A stretch of DNA of 64,000 nt from Mycobacterium sp. IDR2000157661 (GTDB taxonomy: Bacteria > Actinomycetota > Actinomycetes > Mycobacteriales > Mycobacteriaceae): positions 3,410,001 through 3,474,000 of the forward strand of contig NZ_CP081006.1 in assembly GCF_022317005.1 (NCBI RefSeq), in the 5' to 3' direction. Below the pieces are notes generated by a model. That model saw nothing but the letters and a program-made list of their open reading frames with translations. It ran no database searches and was not told the origin of the DNA. This document shows, one piece after another, positions 51,701 to 59,691 of the stretch (the stretch's first letter is position 1; every line of letters begins with the position of its first letter). Both the position numbers and the translations under genes were made by a program.

Positions 51701-53235
51701 ACGGACAAACGGCGTTGAACGCGGCGCGGCGGGGAAGCGAACTCGCCAAGCTGGCCGACGGCAAGCGCCTGGACGTCATCGTGATCGGCGGCGGCATCAC
51801 CGGGGCCGGCATCGCGCTGGATGCCGCTACGCGCGGGCTGAGCGTTGCGCTGGTGGAGAAGCACGACCTCGCGTTCGGCACCAGCCGATGGAGTTCGAAA
51901 CTGGTCCACGGTGGCCTGCGCTACCTCGCTACAGGCAACCTGGGCATCGCCAGGCGCAGCGCCGTCGAACGCGGAATCCTGATGACCCGCAATGCCCCTC
52001 ACCTGGTCACGGCGATGCCGCAGCTGGTTCCGTTGCTGCCGTCGATGAATGAAGCGTCGCGGGCGCTGGTGCGCGTCGGGTTTGCGGCGGGCGACGGACT
52101 GCGCAGGTTGGCCGGCACGTCGGCGACCACCCTGCCGCGGTCGCGGCGGATCGGCGCGGCCCGGGCGATCGAGCTCGCACCCACCGTGCGGCGCGACGGC
52201 CTCGACGGCGCCCTGCTGGCCTACGACGGCCAGTTGATCGACGACGCCCGCCTGGTCGTCGCCGTTGCACGCACCGCGGCGCAGCACGGCGCCCGGATCC
52301 TGACCCGCGTCGAGGCGTCGAAGGCGACCGCGACGTCGGTGACGCTGACCGACCGGATGTCGGGCGACTCGTTCGAGCTCACCGCTCGGGCGGTGGTGAA
52401 CGCCACCGGTGTGTGGGCCGGCGAAGTGGATCCGTCGCTGAAGGTGCGGCCCAGCCGCGGCACGCATCTGGTGTTCGACGCGTCGGTCTTCGGTAATCCC
52501 GTTGCGGCGCTGACCGTTCCGGTTCCCGGCGAGATCAACCGCTTCGTGTTCGCGATGCCCGAACAGCTGGGCCGGGTCTACCTGGGCTTGACGGACGAGG
52601 ATGCCCCCGGGCCGGTCCCCGACGTGCCCGAGCCCACGGCGGAGGAGACGAAGTTCCTCCTCGACACGGTGAACACCGCACTCGACGTCGCGCTGGGGCC
52701 GTCCGATGTGCTCGGCGCCTACGCGGGCTTGCGGCCGCTGATCGACACAGGTACAGGCCGAACCGCAGACGTGTCGCGCGAACACGCGGTGACGGAGTCA
52801 CCGTCGGGTGTCATCAGCGTGGTCGGCGGCAAGCTGACCGAGTACCGCTACATGGCCGAGGACGTCCTCGACCGGGCGATCGCGTTGCGAGGACTGAATG
52901 CCGCCGACTGTCGCACGCGCAACATGCCGCTGGTCGGGGCGCCGTCGAATCCCGTTGCAACGCTACGCTCTCCGGTCGAGGTGCCTGGGTCGCTGGTGGC
53001 CCGCTTCGGTGCCGAGGCGCCCAGCGTGATCGCCGCCGCCAGTTGTGACCGGCCGACCGAGAAGGTGGCCGAAGGCATCGACGTCATCCGGGCGGAGTTC
53101 GAGTACGCGGTGACACACGAGGGCGCGCTAACGGTCGACGACATCGTCGACCGCCGCACCCGTATCGGCCTCGTCGAGGCCGACCGCGAACGCGTGCTGG
53201 CGGTCGCCGAAGAATTCGTCGCGATTGCCCGCTGA
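51697..53235 (+). CDS. glpD: Glycerol-3-phosphate dehydrogenase (FAD, respiratory)
   Basis: GTG 51697 overlaps the TetR stop. The 512-residue protein has the FAD motif V-I-G-G-G-I-T-G-A-G-I-A-L-D-A-A, the GlpD block G-T-S-R-W-S-S-K-L-V-H-G-G-L-R-Y-L, S-R-G-T-H-L-V-F, and the late V-V-G-G-K-L-T-E-Y-R. It oxidises glycerol-3-phosphate to dihydroxyacetone phosphate and passes electrons to the quinone pool at the membrane. It matches GlpD1 (Rv2249c) in size and surroundings. DHAP made here is the precursor of the reaction proposed for the divergent oxidase. Confidence 0.92.
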   Translation: MNGQTALNAARRGSELAKLADGKRLDVIVIGGGITGAGIALDAATRGLSVALVEKHDLAFGTSRWSSKLVHGGLRYLATGNLGIARRSAVERGILMTRNAPHLVTAMPQLVPLLPSMNEASRALVRVGFAAGDGLRRLAGTSATTLPRSRRIGAARAIELAPTVRRDGLDGALLAYDGQLIDDARLVVAVARTAAQHGARILTRVEASKATATSVTLTDRMSGDSFELTARAVVNATGVWAGEVDPSLKVRPSRGTHLVFDASVFGNPVAALTVPVPGEINRFVFAMPEQLGRVYLGLTDEDAPGPVPDVPEPTAEETKFLLDTVNTALDVALGPSDVLGAYAGLRPLIDTGTGRTADVSREHAVTESPSGVISVVGGKLTEYRYMAEDVLDRAIALRGLNAADCRTRNMPLVGAPSNPVATLRSPVEVPGSLVARFGAEAPSVIAAASCDRPTEKVAEGIDVIRAEFEYAVTHEGALTVDDIVDRRTRIGLVEADRERVLAVAEEFVAIAR

Positions 53236-53363
53236 TCGCCGAATAGACGCAGGGGCTATTGCGGCTGCTCGCGAAGAATACAGCGGAGTTTCATCGCCGG
53301 GGTGGCCGCCCGACTGTGCGTCGCTCGACATCCGCTGAAGCGGTTGCCTGTGCGGTGGACCAG

Positions 53364-54179
53364 TCAGGTCAATGCGGCGATACCGTCAGCCACCTCCGCG
53401 GCGGTAGCGGGACGCGCGTCGTCGGGGCCGATGCACCGTTGCACCAAGGCGGCTTCGGCCTTTCGGAGTTTGACTGAGACCCGCGCCTTTCCGGACACGA
53501 CGGCCCGGATGGCCAGCATCGGTTGGTCGAGCGGCAGTTCTCCGTAGAGCCCTTCGCCGGACAGCGCGCGGTTGATCGTCGCGCCCAGCGAGAAGATGTC
53601 CGAGGCCCGGGACTGCGCTTCGCCCTGGAGCAGGTCGGGATCCGTGAACTCGACTGAAGCAGTGGGAGCGAAGCTGGTGACGTTGCCCTGTGCCTCTTCG
53701 AATACGCGGGCAAGCCCGAGATCTGAGAGCCTACCCCCGTCGGCGGCGACCATGACATTCGCGGGTTTCACGTCACCGTGCACAAGGCCGTGCTCGTGGA
53801 GCTCGTGCACCGCTCGCGCCGCATCTTCGAGCGCCCGCAGCGTTTCGGTTCGGGACAGCTCACGGGCAGGTAATGCCAGAGAGCCGAGGGGAAAATACTC
53901 CATCGCGTAGAAGAAGTTCTCCTCAAGGACCACATCGTAGATTTCTACGAGCCTGGGCGAACGCACCGCAGCGAAGGCCCGCAGTTCACGAACGCCGCGA
54001 CGGTACGCGTCCGCGTCGACGGCCGCGTGAAAGACCTTCAACGCCACTCGGTCGGCCGCCAAGCCGAGCCGATCAGGCGGTTCAGCGAGGTAGAACCGCC
54101 CGTGGTTACCCTGACCGATCATCCCGAGGATCCGGTAGTCAGCAATCGCCGCCGGGATGGAAGTTGCATCGACGGGCAT
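53364..54179 (-). CDS. Soluble Ser/Thr protein kinase with variant activation loop
   Basis: ATG 54179 is chosen because AAGGAC lies about 7 nt upstream. The 271-residue protein is a bare kinase domain without membrane helix or sensor. The glycine loop is G-Q-G-N-H-G-R-F-Y, the ATP lysine is in V-A-L-K-V-F, and the catalytic loop is H-G-D-V-K-P-A-N. The metal motif is D-L-G instead of D-F-G, which still keeps the Asp. Standard mycobacterial Pkn kinases have DFG and HRD plus a membrane anchor, so this one is divergent. It is divergent (in orientation) from the antiporter gene and near an FHA protein gene, a likely phosphothreonine reader. Confidence 0.85.
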   Translation of the reverse strand: MPVDATSIPAAIADYRILGMIGQGNHGRFYLAEPPDRLGLAADRVALKVFHAAVDADAYRRGVRELRAFAAVRSPRLVEIYDVVLEENFFYAMEYFPLGSLALPARELSRTETLRALEDAARAVHELHEHGLVHGDVKPANVMVAADGGRLSDLGLARVFEEAQGNVTSFAPTASVEFTDPDLLQGEAQSRASDIFSLGATINRALSGEGLYGELPLDQPMLAIRAVVSGKARVSVKLRKAEAALVQRCIGPDDARPATAAEVADGIAALT

Positions 54180-54272
54180 CTTTGCGTCCTTGGGTCGGGC
54201 AAGTGCTCGCATGCGGCGGGCATATGCGGCGGATGAGTGTCGCGGCACTGCGATTATGGTGCACTATTCGCC

Positions 54273-56321
54273 GTGGCACACACGTTCGCATACGTCATGC
54301 TCGACATCGCGGTGATCATCGTGGTCGCGCGAGTGTTCGGACGAGTCGCGCGAAGGCTGCGCCAACCTGCGGTGGTCGGCGAGATAGTCGCCGGTATCGC
54401 ACTGGGGCCGAGCCTGCTCGGCTGGCTGCCCGGGAACCTCGACACAATTCTTTTCCCGCCTGAGGTGTTGCCCTACCTCAAGATTCTCGCTCAGCTCGGC
54501 CTGGTCCTGTTCATGTTCATCGTCGGGCTCGACCTCGACCTCTCGCTGATCCGCGGACGGCATAAACGGGCGGGCGCGATCTCGCTGCTTTCGATCATGG
54601 TGCCCTTCGGCCTCGGCGTCGCATTGACCATGGTGCTTCACCCGCTGCATGACCAGGTCGACGGCGAGAGCGTTCCGTTGGTCGGTCTGATGCTGTTCAT
54701 GGGTGTGGCGATGTCGATCACCGCCTTCCCCGTGTTGGCCCGGATCTTGACCGAGCGCAGGATGAACCGGACCGCAGTGGGGGTGGTGTCACTGGCCGCA
54801 GCGGCAATCGACGACATCGCGGCGTGGACCTTGCTAGCCGTGGTGTACGCGGTCGTGACAGGCGGCAGCCTGCTCTCGGTGCTTCGGATTGTCGCGATGT
54901 CGGCCGTTTTCGTCGCGGCTATGTTCCTCCTAGTCAAACCGGCATTGGCCCGATTGCTTGACTGGTACGGGCGCGCCGGGCGAGTCACGCCGGACATGTT
55001 GGCCGTCATCCTGGTCGGCATTCTCTTGTCGTCGTTGATCACCGAAAGAATCGGCATCCACGAAATCTTCGGCGCCTTCCTGTTCGGCACAATCATGCCT
55101 CGAGCCGGCGCGCAGCACTTCACCCGTGACATCCTCGAACGGATCGAACAGATCAGCGTCCTGTTGCTGTTGCCGATCTTCTTCGTCGTCGCCGGGTTCG
55201 GCGTGAACGTTCGCGCCTTCGCAGATGCCAGCCTACTGTGGCAGCTCGCGTTGATACTGCTGTCCGCCATCGGCGGTAAATTCCTCGGCGCGTTCCTCGG
55301 TGCCCGGTCCCAGCGGATGACGGTTCAACACAGCAGCGCGATCGGGGTGTTGATGAACACCCGGGGATTGACCGAGTTGGTCATTCTTCTGATCGGAGTC
55401 CAACTGGCGGTTCTCGACACCGCGATGTTCACGATGATGGTCATCATGGCCTTGGTCACCACAGCGATGACCGAGCCGTTACTTCGCTTCGTCTATCCCG
55501 AAAAGGCTGTCCAGCGCGATATTGAGGCGGCCGCGAAGGCCGCTCTGGGACCTGACCAGAGGAGCCGGGTGCTCGTCGTCGTGGACTCGACGCCCAATGC
55601 GTTCACCGAGCGGATGGTGCAGTTGGCCGACGCGGTGCTTCCCGAGCGTACGCACGGTGAGATTCTGTTGACTCGCTTCCTGACCGCGGATGAGGACTCC
55701 CACCCCTTTGAATTGGGAGCCGGCCCGATGGCCGACTTGGCCGGCATGGCCGAGGCGGTGGAGGCGCTGAATCGGTTCGCCGCAGGAACTACGGCGACCA
55801 CTGCCCGGCTTCAGGTGTGGTGCCGGTTCAGCTCGGTACCGGAACAGGATGTGCTTCGACAGGTGGCCACATCGGCAGCGGATTATCTGATCATCAGCGA
55901 AACATGGATGCGCCGATATCCGGAGGCATTCGAGGCGCTCGATGCCGTCACCGTGCTGGTAGTACCGGCCGAGCTTCCTGCGGCGTGGATGGCGGCTGGG
56001 GGGGACGCGGCGTTGGCGCTCTCCACCGACGTGGTGTATCTCCGAGATGACGGCGAGGCCGACGGTGCCCGCGCCGCGTTGGTCGCCGCGCGGGCCGCTC
56101 GGCAACTCGGCCGTCGTCTGACGGCTGTGGTGCCTGGCGATAGGGCACGCCGGCGATTGCAATTAGCGTTCGAGCCCTTGCGCGACATGGACATCCGCAT
56201 CGTGCCAAGCGGCGAGCCGGAGCGGCTCTGGGACGGTGAGGTGACCGCGGCCGCCCGCGTGCTGGACCGGACCGGCGGGTCACAGCTCAATCTGCGGGAC
56301 GCGGTCGCGGACCTCGGATAG
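54273..56321 (+). CDS. CPA2-family cation:proton antiporter with USP-like C-terminal region
   Basis: I place the start at GTG 54273 (then A-H-T-F-A-Y-V-M-L-D-I-A-V), with GTG 54237 as alternative. About 12 hydrophobic segments lie in residues 1-390, including V-V-G-E-I-V-A-G-I-A-L-G-P-S-L-L-G, typical of KefB/NapA-type antiporters, and A-A-A-A-I-D-D-I-A-A-W, where the paired Asp residues carry the transported ions. No TrkA/RCK domain follows. Residues ~400-680 are soluble and begin S-R-V-L-V-V-V-D-S-T-P-N-A-F, like a universal-stress-protein strand. It probably exchanges K+ or Na+ for H+. Its neighbours suggest control by phosphorylation. Confidence 0.85.
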   Translation: MAHTFAYVMLDIAVIIVVARVFGRVARRLRQPAVVGEIVAGIALGPSLLGWLPGNLDTILFPPEVLPYLKILAQLGLVLFMFIVGLDLDLSLIRGRHKRAGAISLLSIMVPFGLGVALTMVLHPLHDQVDGESVPLVGLMLFMGVAMSITAFPVLARILTERRMNRTAVGVVSLAAAAIDDIAAWTLLAVVYAVVTGGSLLSVLRIVAMSAVFVAAMFLLVKPALARLLDWYGRAGRVTPDMLAVILVGILLSSLITERIGIHEIFGAFLFGTIMPRAGAQHFTRDILERIEQISVLLLLPIFFVVAGFGVNVRAFADASLLWQLALILLSAIGGKFLGAFLGARSQRMTVQHSSAIGVLMNTRGLTELVILLIGVQLAVLDTAMFTMMVIMALVTTAMTEPLLRFVYPEKAVQRDIEAAAKAALGPDQRSRVLVVVDSTPNAFTERMVQLADAVLPERTHGEILLTRFLTADEDSHPFELGAGPMADLAGMAEAVEALNRFAAGTTATTARLQVWCRFSSVPEQDVLRQVATSAADYLIISETWMRRYPEAFEALDAVTVLVVPAELPAAWMAAGGDAALALSTDVVYLRDDGEADGARAALVAARAARQLGRRLTAVVPGDRARRRLQLAFEPLRDMDIRIVPSGEPERLWDGEVTAAARVLDRTGGSQLNLRDAVADLG

Positions 56322-56344
56322 GTCGCCTGCGTGCACCGGTTCGT

Positions 56345-57523
56345 TCAAATGTGGGCGGCCGGGGACTCGAAAGTGATTCGACGTCCGCCTATCTGCACCT
56401 CGGCCCCAGGCTTCAGCAGGTGGGGGCGTTGCGGCGCAATGCGCCGCCACAAGTCCTCGTTCGCCTGCTTGACTCGAGTGCCGTTGGTGGAATTAAGGTC
56501 GACGACCGAGACGTCCCAGTCGATCAGGCGAATCGCGATATGAGCGCGCGACAACTCCCCGGCGGGATCGACCAGTTGAATCGGCGTCGCGCTCGAACCG
56601 GCCGGTGACGATATGTTGGGATCGCGACCGATGACCAGGTCGCTGTTCAGCACGATGGTCGTCCCGTCGTCGAGAACCAGGAAGCCCAATGGCGGGCGTT
56701 CGCCGAAGATGATCTCCTTGGTCTGGTTCATCCGCAGCCCGCATAGGCGGCAGAAGCTTACCCGGGGATCATTAAAATGCCTTCGTGCGCATATGATTCC
56801 GCCGACACCCCGCTCACGGGTGCGCGGCGGGGGCTGTCGTTTAGCTTCGGCGCGCCGCCGGACCGGCAACGGGGCGCGCCGTGGTGGTGGCTGGTCGTCG
56901 GGTTTGAAGGTTTCGAAGACCTTGGGTGGCACCAAGTCGACCGGATGCCGGCTGTCCGGAACTGCCGGTGGGATGGGTTCGGCAGGCGAGGCGACCGGAA
57001 AGCGGACCTCCTCCGGCCATACCACCGCTCCCGAACCCTGCGCCACCCCCTCGACCAGTGAACCGATCCCTCGCTCGGTCGGCACCGTTGCAGTCGACCC
57101 GTCCTGCTCCACGACGTAGAGCGCCACACGGCGGGTCACCGGTCGCACGACACGCCGCGGCGGTGCCGGGGGTGTCGCTCCATGCAAGATTTCCGGCGCG
57201 TCGGCGTCATAGACGGTCACTGCCACCGCGCCCCTCAAGATCACCGCGTACCCGTCTGATGCCGGCGCCAAAATCCCGAACTCGACGTCGGCACCCTGCG
57301 CTGACGCCCACGAAGCCACGGATCCGGCCAACGCATCACCGAGCTTGTCGCCCGGGGCGGTATCGGCGGCGACGACGAGCGCATATAGCGCAGACCAGAC
57401 GTTGAGCGCGTCCGAGTCAACGTTCACCGGCTTCGAGTCGCGATGCGCGACAACGCACGTCGCGCCCCGTGCACAAGCAACGAGGTGACCGCCGGCAAGA
57501 ACCTCCACTTGGCTCCCGGTCAC
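56345..57523 (-). CDS. FHA domain protein with zinc-ribbon
   Basis: GTG 57523 overlaps the stop of the membrane gene (GTGA) and has AAGGGGGG 8 nt upstream, so the open frame up to 57790 is not used. The 392-residue protein has an N-terminal ~150-residue domain of unknown type, a Pro/Arg-rich linker, and a zinc-ribbon-like element with H-F-N-D-P-R-V-S-F-C-R-L-C-G. The C-terminal FHA domain has L-V-I-G-R-D-P-N, then L-S-R-A-H-I-A-I-R and N-S-T-N-G-T-R-V. The Gly-Arg, Ser-Arg-x-His and Asn phosphothreonine-binding residues are all kept. It should read Thr phosphorylation, probably made by the nearby kinase. Confidence 0.87.
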   Translation of the reverse strand: MTGSQVEVLAGGHLVACARGATCVVAHRDSKPVNVDSDALNVWSALYALVVAADTAPGDKLGDALAGSVASWASAQGADVEFGILAPASDGYAVILRGAVAVTVYDADAPEILHGATPPAPPRRVVRPVTRRVALYVVEQDGSTATVPTERGIGSLVEGVAQGSGAVVWPEEVRFPVASPAEPIPPAVPDSRHPVDLVPPKVFETFKPDDQPPPRRAPLPVRRRAEAKRQPPPRTRERGVGGIICARRHFNDPRVSFCRLCGLRMNQTKEIIFGERPPLGFLVLDDGTTIVLNSDLVIGRDPNISSPAGSSATPIQLVDPAGELSRAHIAIRLIDWDVSVVDLNSTNGTRVKQANEDLWRRIAPQRPHLLKPGAEVQIGGRRITFESPAAHI

Positions 57524-57963
57524 AAAAACCGCCCCCCCTTGAACCGCCAGCGGTGGAACACCGCCCGCATTGGGCCGTTGACAACTAACCAGAACACCAA
57601 CCACGTCACGATGAACTGGATGAGGAAGGCGGCCACCGACGGTCGCATTGACTCGGGCACCACGGTGGTGGTGTAGCGCAGGAGCAGCCAGATCAGCAGT
57701 CCCTCGTTGATCGCGGTGAGCAGCCCGAAGAGGGTCGGCCAGTCCTTCTCCCAGCGAAACTGCTGCAAGAAATGGTAGAGCAGCTCCCAAAGCACCCCGA
57801 CAAGCACAACCGCCAGCAGGACCGAAAACGTCACCCCGTAGCTCTCCGGTAGTGACAGCCGTCCCGTCGGCAGTACCGGCGTGAGGACGAGAGCGACGAC
57901 GGCTCCGATGATGCCGAGACCCAGCACACGGGTCTGGATGCGGCCGTTCAGCGTTGGGAGCAT
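57520..57963 (-). CDS. Four-helix membrane protein of unknown function
   Basis: A 147-residue integral membrane protein with four hydrophobic segments: about 14-35 (G-L-G-I-I-G-A-V-V-A-L-V), 45-68 (F-S-V-L-L-A-V-V-L-V-G-V-L), 79-99 (L-F-G-L-L-T-A-I-N-E-G-L-L-I-W) and 110-135 (F-L-I-Q-F-I-V-T-W-L-V-F-W-L-V). Both ends are basic. Acidic and His residues in the second helix region (W-E-L-L-Y-H) are unusual within a membrane and could be functional. I do not recognise the family. It lies between the flavoprotein (7-bp gap) and FHA gene (overlap), so all three are one operon. Confidence 0.78.
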   Translation of the reverse strand: MLPTLNGRIQTRVLGLGIIGAVVALVLTPVLPTGRLSLPESYGVTFSVLLAVVLVGVLWELLYHFLQQFRWEKDWPTLFGLLTAINEGLLIWLLLRYTTTVVPESMRPSVAAFLIQFIVTWLVFWLVVNGPMRAVFHRWRFKGGRFL

Positions 57964-57970
57964 GACCTTC

Positions 57971-59524
57971 TCAGATCCTGCTGTTGCGTGCCCATGACAC
58001 CCACTGACTCATCGATCGTAGCGGGCCCATCCGAGGACAGAAGCCGTTGGCGGCAAGATCGTCGGCGATCTCCTGCGCCGCGATCTGAAGTCCGAGGAAG
58101 GTGTCAACGCCGGGAAAGTAGCCACCCAGAGTCGCGGTCCCCGAAGCGTACATCCGACCCTCGCCGCTGCGGGTGCCGATGAGCTCGAACGTCGTGTCGA
58201 CGTCGAGGCGGCCCTTCGGATTGCGGCCGGCGCCAGAATGGTCGAGGAGGTCGGCCAGGACCCGGTGCTCACGGATATCCGCCTCAAGACCCGTACAGTC
58301 GATGACGAAGTTCACCGTCACGTCGAATGGATGTGTTGGTGATCGAAATGGAAGCGGCTGACGATGGTCGGGGACGATCGTCGCGGTCAGGCCTTGGTGA
58401 TCGTGCGTCGGCCGCAGGTTGCGGGCGCTGCCCGCCATCACCTGATACCAGCCCTGACTGCGGCCCCGGTGTAACTGATTCTGCCAACTCTTGCGTACCG
58501 GGGTGTTGGTGCCGCCCATCTCGTCGTAGGCTCGCGCACGCGCCTCGCCTTCGAGTTTGCGCATCTTCGCCTTGAGTTGACCGCCCCACACCGACTTCGG
58601 ATAGTTGAAGCCCTGGTGTGCCCACCCGTGGGCACCCTTGCGGCGCATGAAGATGCCGGATCCGTGCGACGACGCCACATACGTGCGGAAGAGGTGCAGG
58701 ATCGTGGTCTGCAGCCCATAGCGGTCACGGTCGTCGATCAGCCGCTGCAAGACCCGTGATGCGACGATGCCACTACCGCGAATCATCACTGTGCCCGGAC
58801 GGCGCTGAAGTGACTGGTAGACGTGCTCGTGCGGTTCATAGGCGATGACGACCTTCGACGGATCCTGGTATCTGACCCTGAATTCTTGAAGTTCGGGCAG
58901 CATCTGCAGTCCCGGGTAGCCGATGGCGATGTGGACATACATACTGCGGAACGCGACGCGCTTGGTCGGCGACGATCCCGGCGGCGGTGTCAGGATTGTG
59001 AAATAGCCGCCACCGTTGCGCCGCCGGGTCATCCTCACGTCGCCGAGGTGGACCGACTGCGCATATCCGACCCGGTTGTACTCCCGTTCGAGTGACTCGA
59101 ATACCTGGCCGGCGGTGGGCGTGTAGTAGTTGGCGAAGATGGGCTCGACGAGCACACCCCACAGTGGTGTGAGGAAGCCTGATAAGGACTTGGCGGAGAA
59201 GGCTTCGCGAACCGCATAAGAGGGGAAACCCCAGATATTGTCGGGCGTCGACGAGGAATCGGAGCGTATTCGCTCGTTGCGTGGTATCTGGGACACCCTG
59301 GTGAGGTACTCATAGCTGGCCCACGGAATGGCTTCCGGACCGAGTACGGCGATCGCCGAGGCGGGCACACCGTATATGCGCAACGTGTCGAAAGTGACGA
59401 ACGACCCGATGCCGCCGCCCACGGTCACGAACGGTACGTCGACGATCGGGATTCCGGCTGCTGCGACCATATCGTCGGCCCAAACGTCGGTATTGATCAG
59501 TTGCGGAGTGAGATCACCGGGCAT
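57971..59524 (-). CDS. FAD/NAD(P)-binding flavoprotein of unrecognised subfamily
   Basis: A 517-residue protein with an N-terminal dinucleotide motif V-T-V-G-G-G-I-G-S-F about 30 residues in. A second Rossmann-like part is near M-I-R-G-S-G-I-V-A-S-R, and the late V-I-D-C-T-G-L-E and A-S-G-T-A-T-L-G-G-Y-F-P-G-V-D blocks close the FAD site. This order matches two-dinucleotide flavoproteins such as monooxygenases or lysine/ornithine hydroxylase relatives, but I cannot place the subfamily. No signal peptide is seen. It heads the operon with the four-helix protein and the FHA protein and would supply a redox activity or sensor for that module. Confidence 0.72.
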   Translation of the reverse strand: MPGDLTPQLINTDVWADDMVAAAGIPIVDVPFVTVGGGIGSFVTFDTLRIYGVPASAIAVLGPEAIPWASYEYLTRVSQIPRNERIRSDSSSTPDNIWGFPSYAVREAFSAKSLSGFLTPLWGVLVEPIFANYYTPTAGQVFESLEREYNRVGYAQSVHLGDVRMTRRRNGGGYFTILTPPPGSSPTKRVAFRSMYVHIAIGYPGLQMLPELQEFRVRYQDPSKVVIAYEPHEHVYQSLQRRPGTVMIRGSGIVASRVLQRLIDDRDRYGLQTTILHLFRTYVASSHGSGIFMRRKGAHGWAHQGFNYPKSVWGGQLKAKMRKLEGEARARAYDEMGGTNTPVRKSWQNQLHRGRSQGWYQVMAGSARNLRPTHDHQGLTATIVPDHRQPLPFRSPTHPFDVTVNFVIDCTGLEADIREHRVLADLLDHSGAGRNPKGRLDVDTTFELIGTRSGEGRMYASGTATLGGYFPGVDTFLGLQIAAQEIADDLAANGFCPRMGPLRSMSQWVSWARNSRI

Positions 59525-59691
59525 GCACGCTCTCCAGGGTGAGTCTGCAGGGTCGGGCGAACCTTGATGACTGTGCCATCTTCGTCGAAGACGGGGTGCG
59601 TGCGGTCACCTCCGCATTTAACGGCGGTTAGCCACCCATCGCACGGTGTTTCGCGGAAAGCGGCCGACAGGTGCCACTCGGCGCAGGGAAC

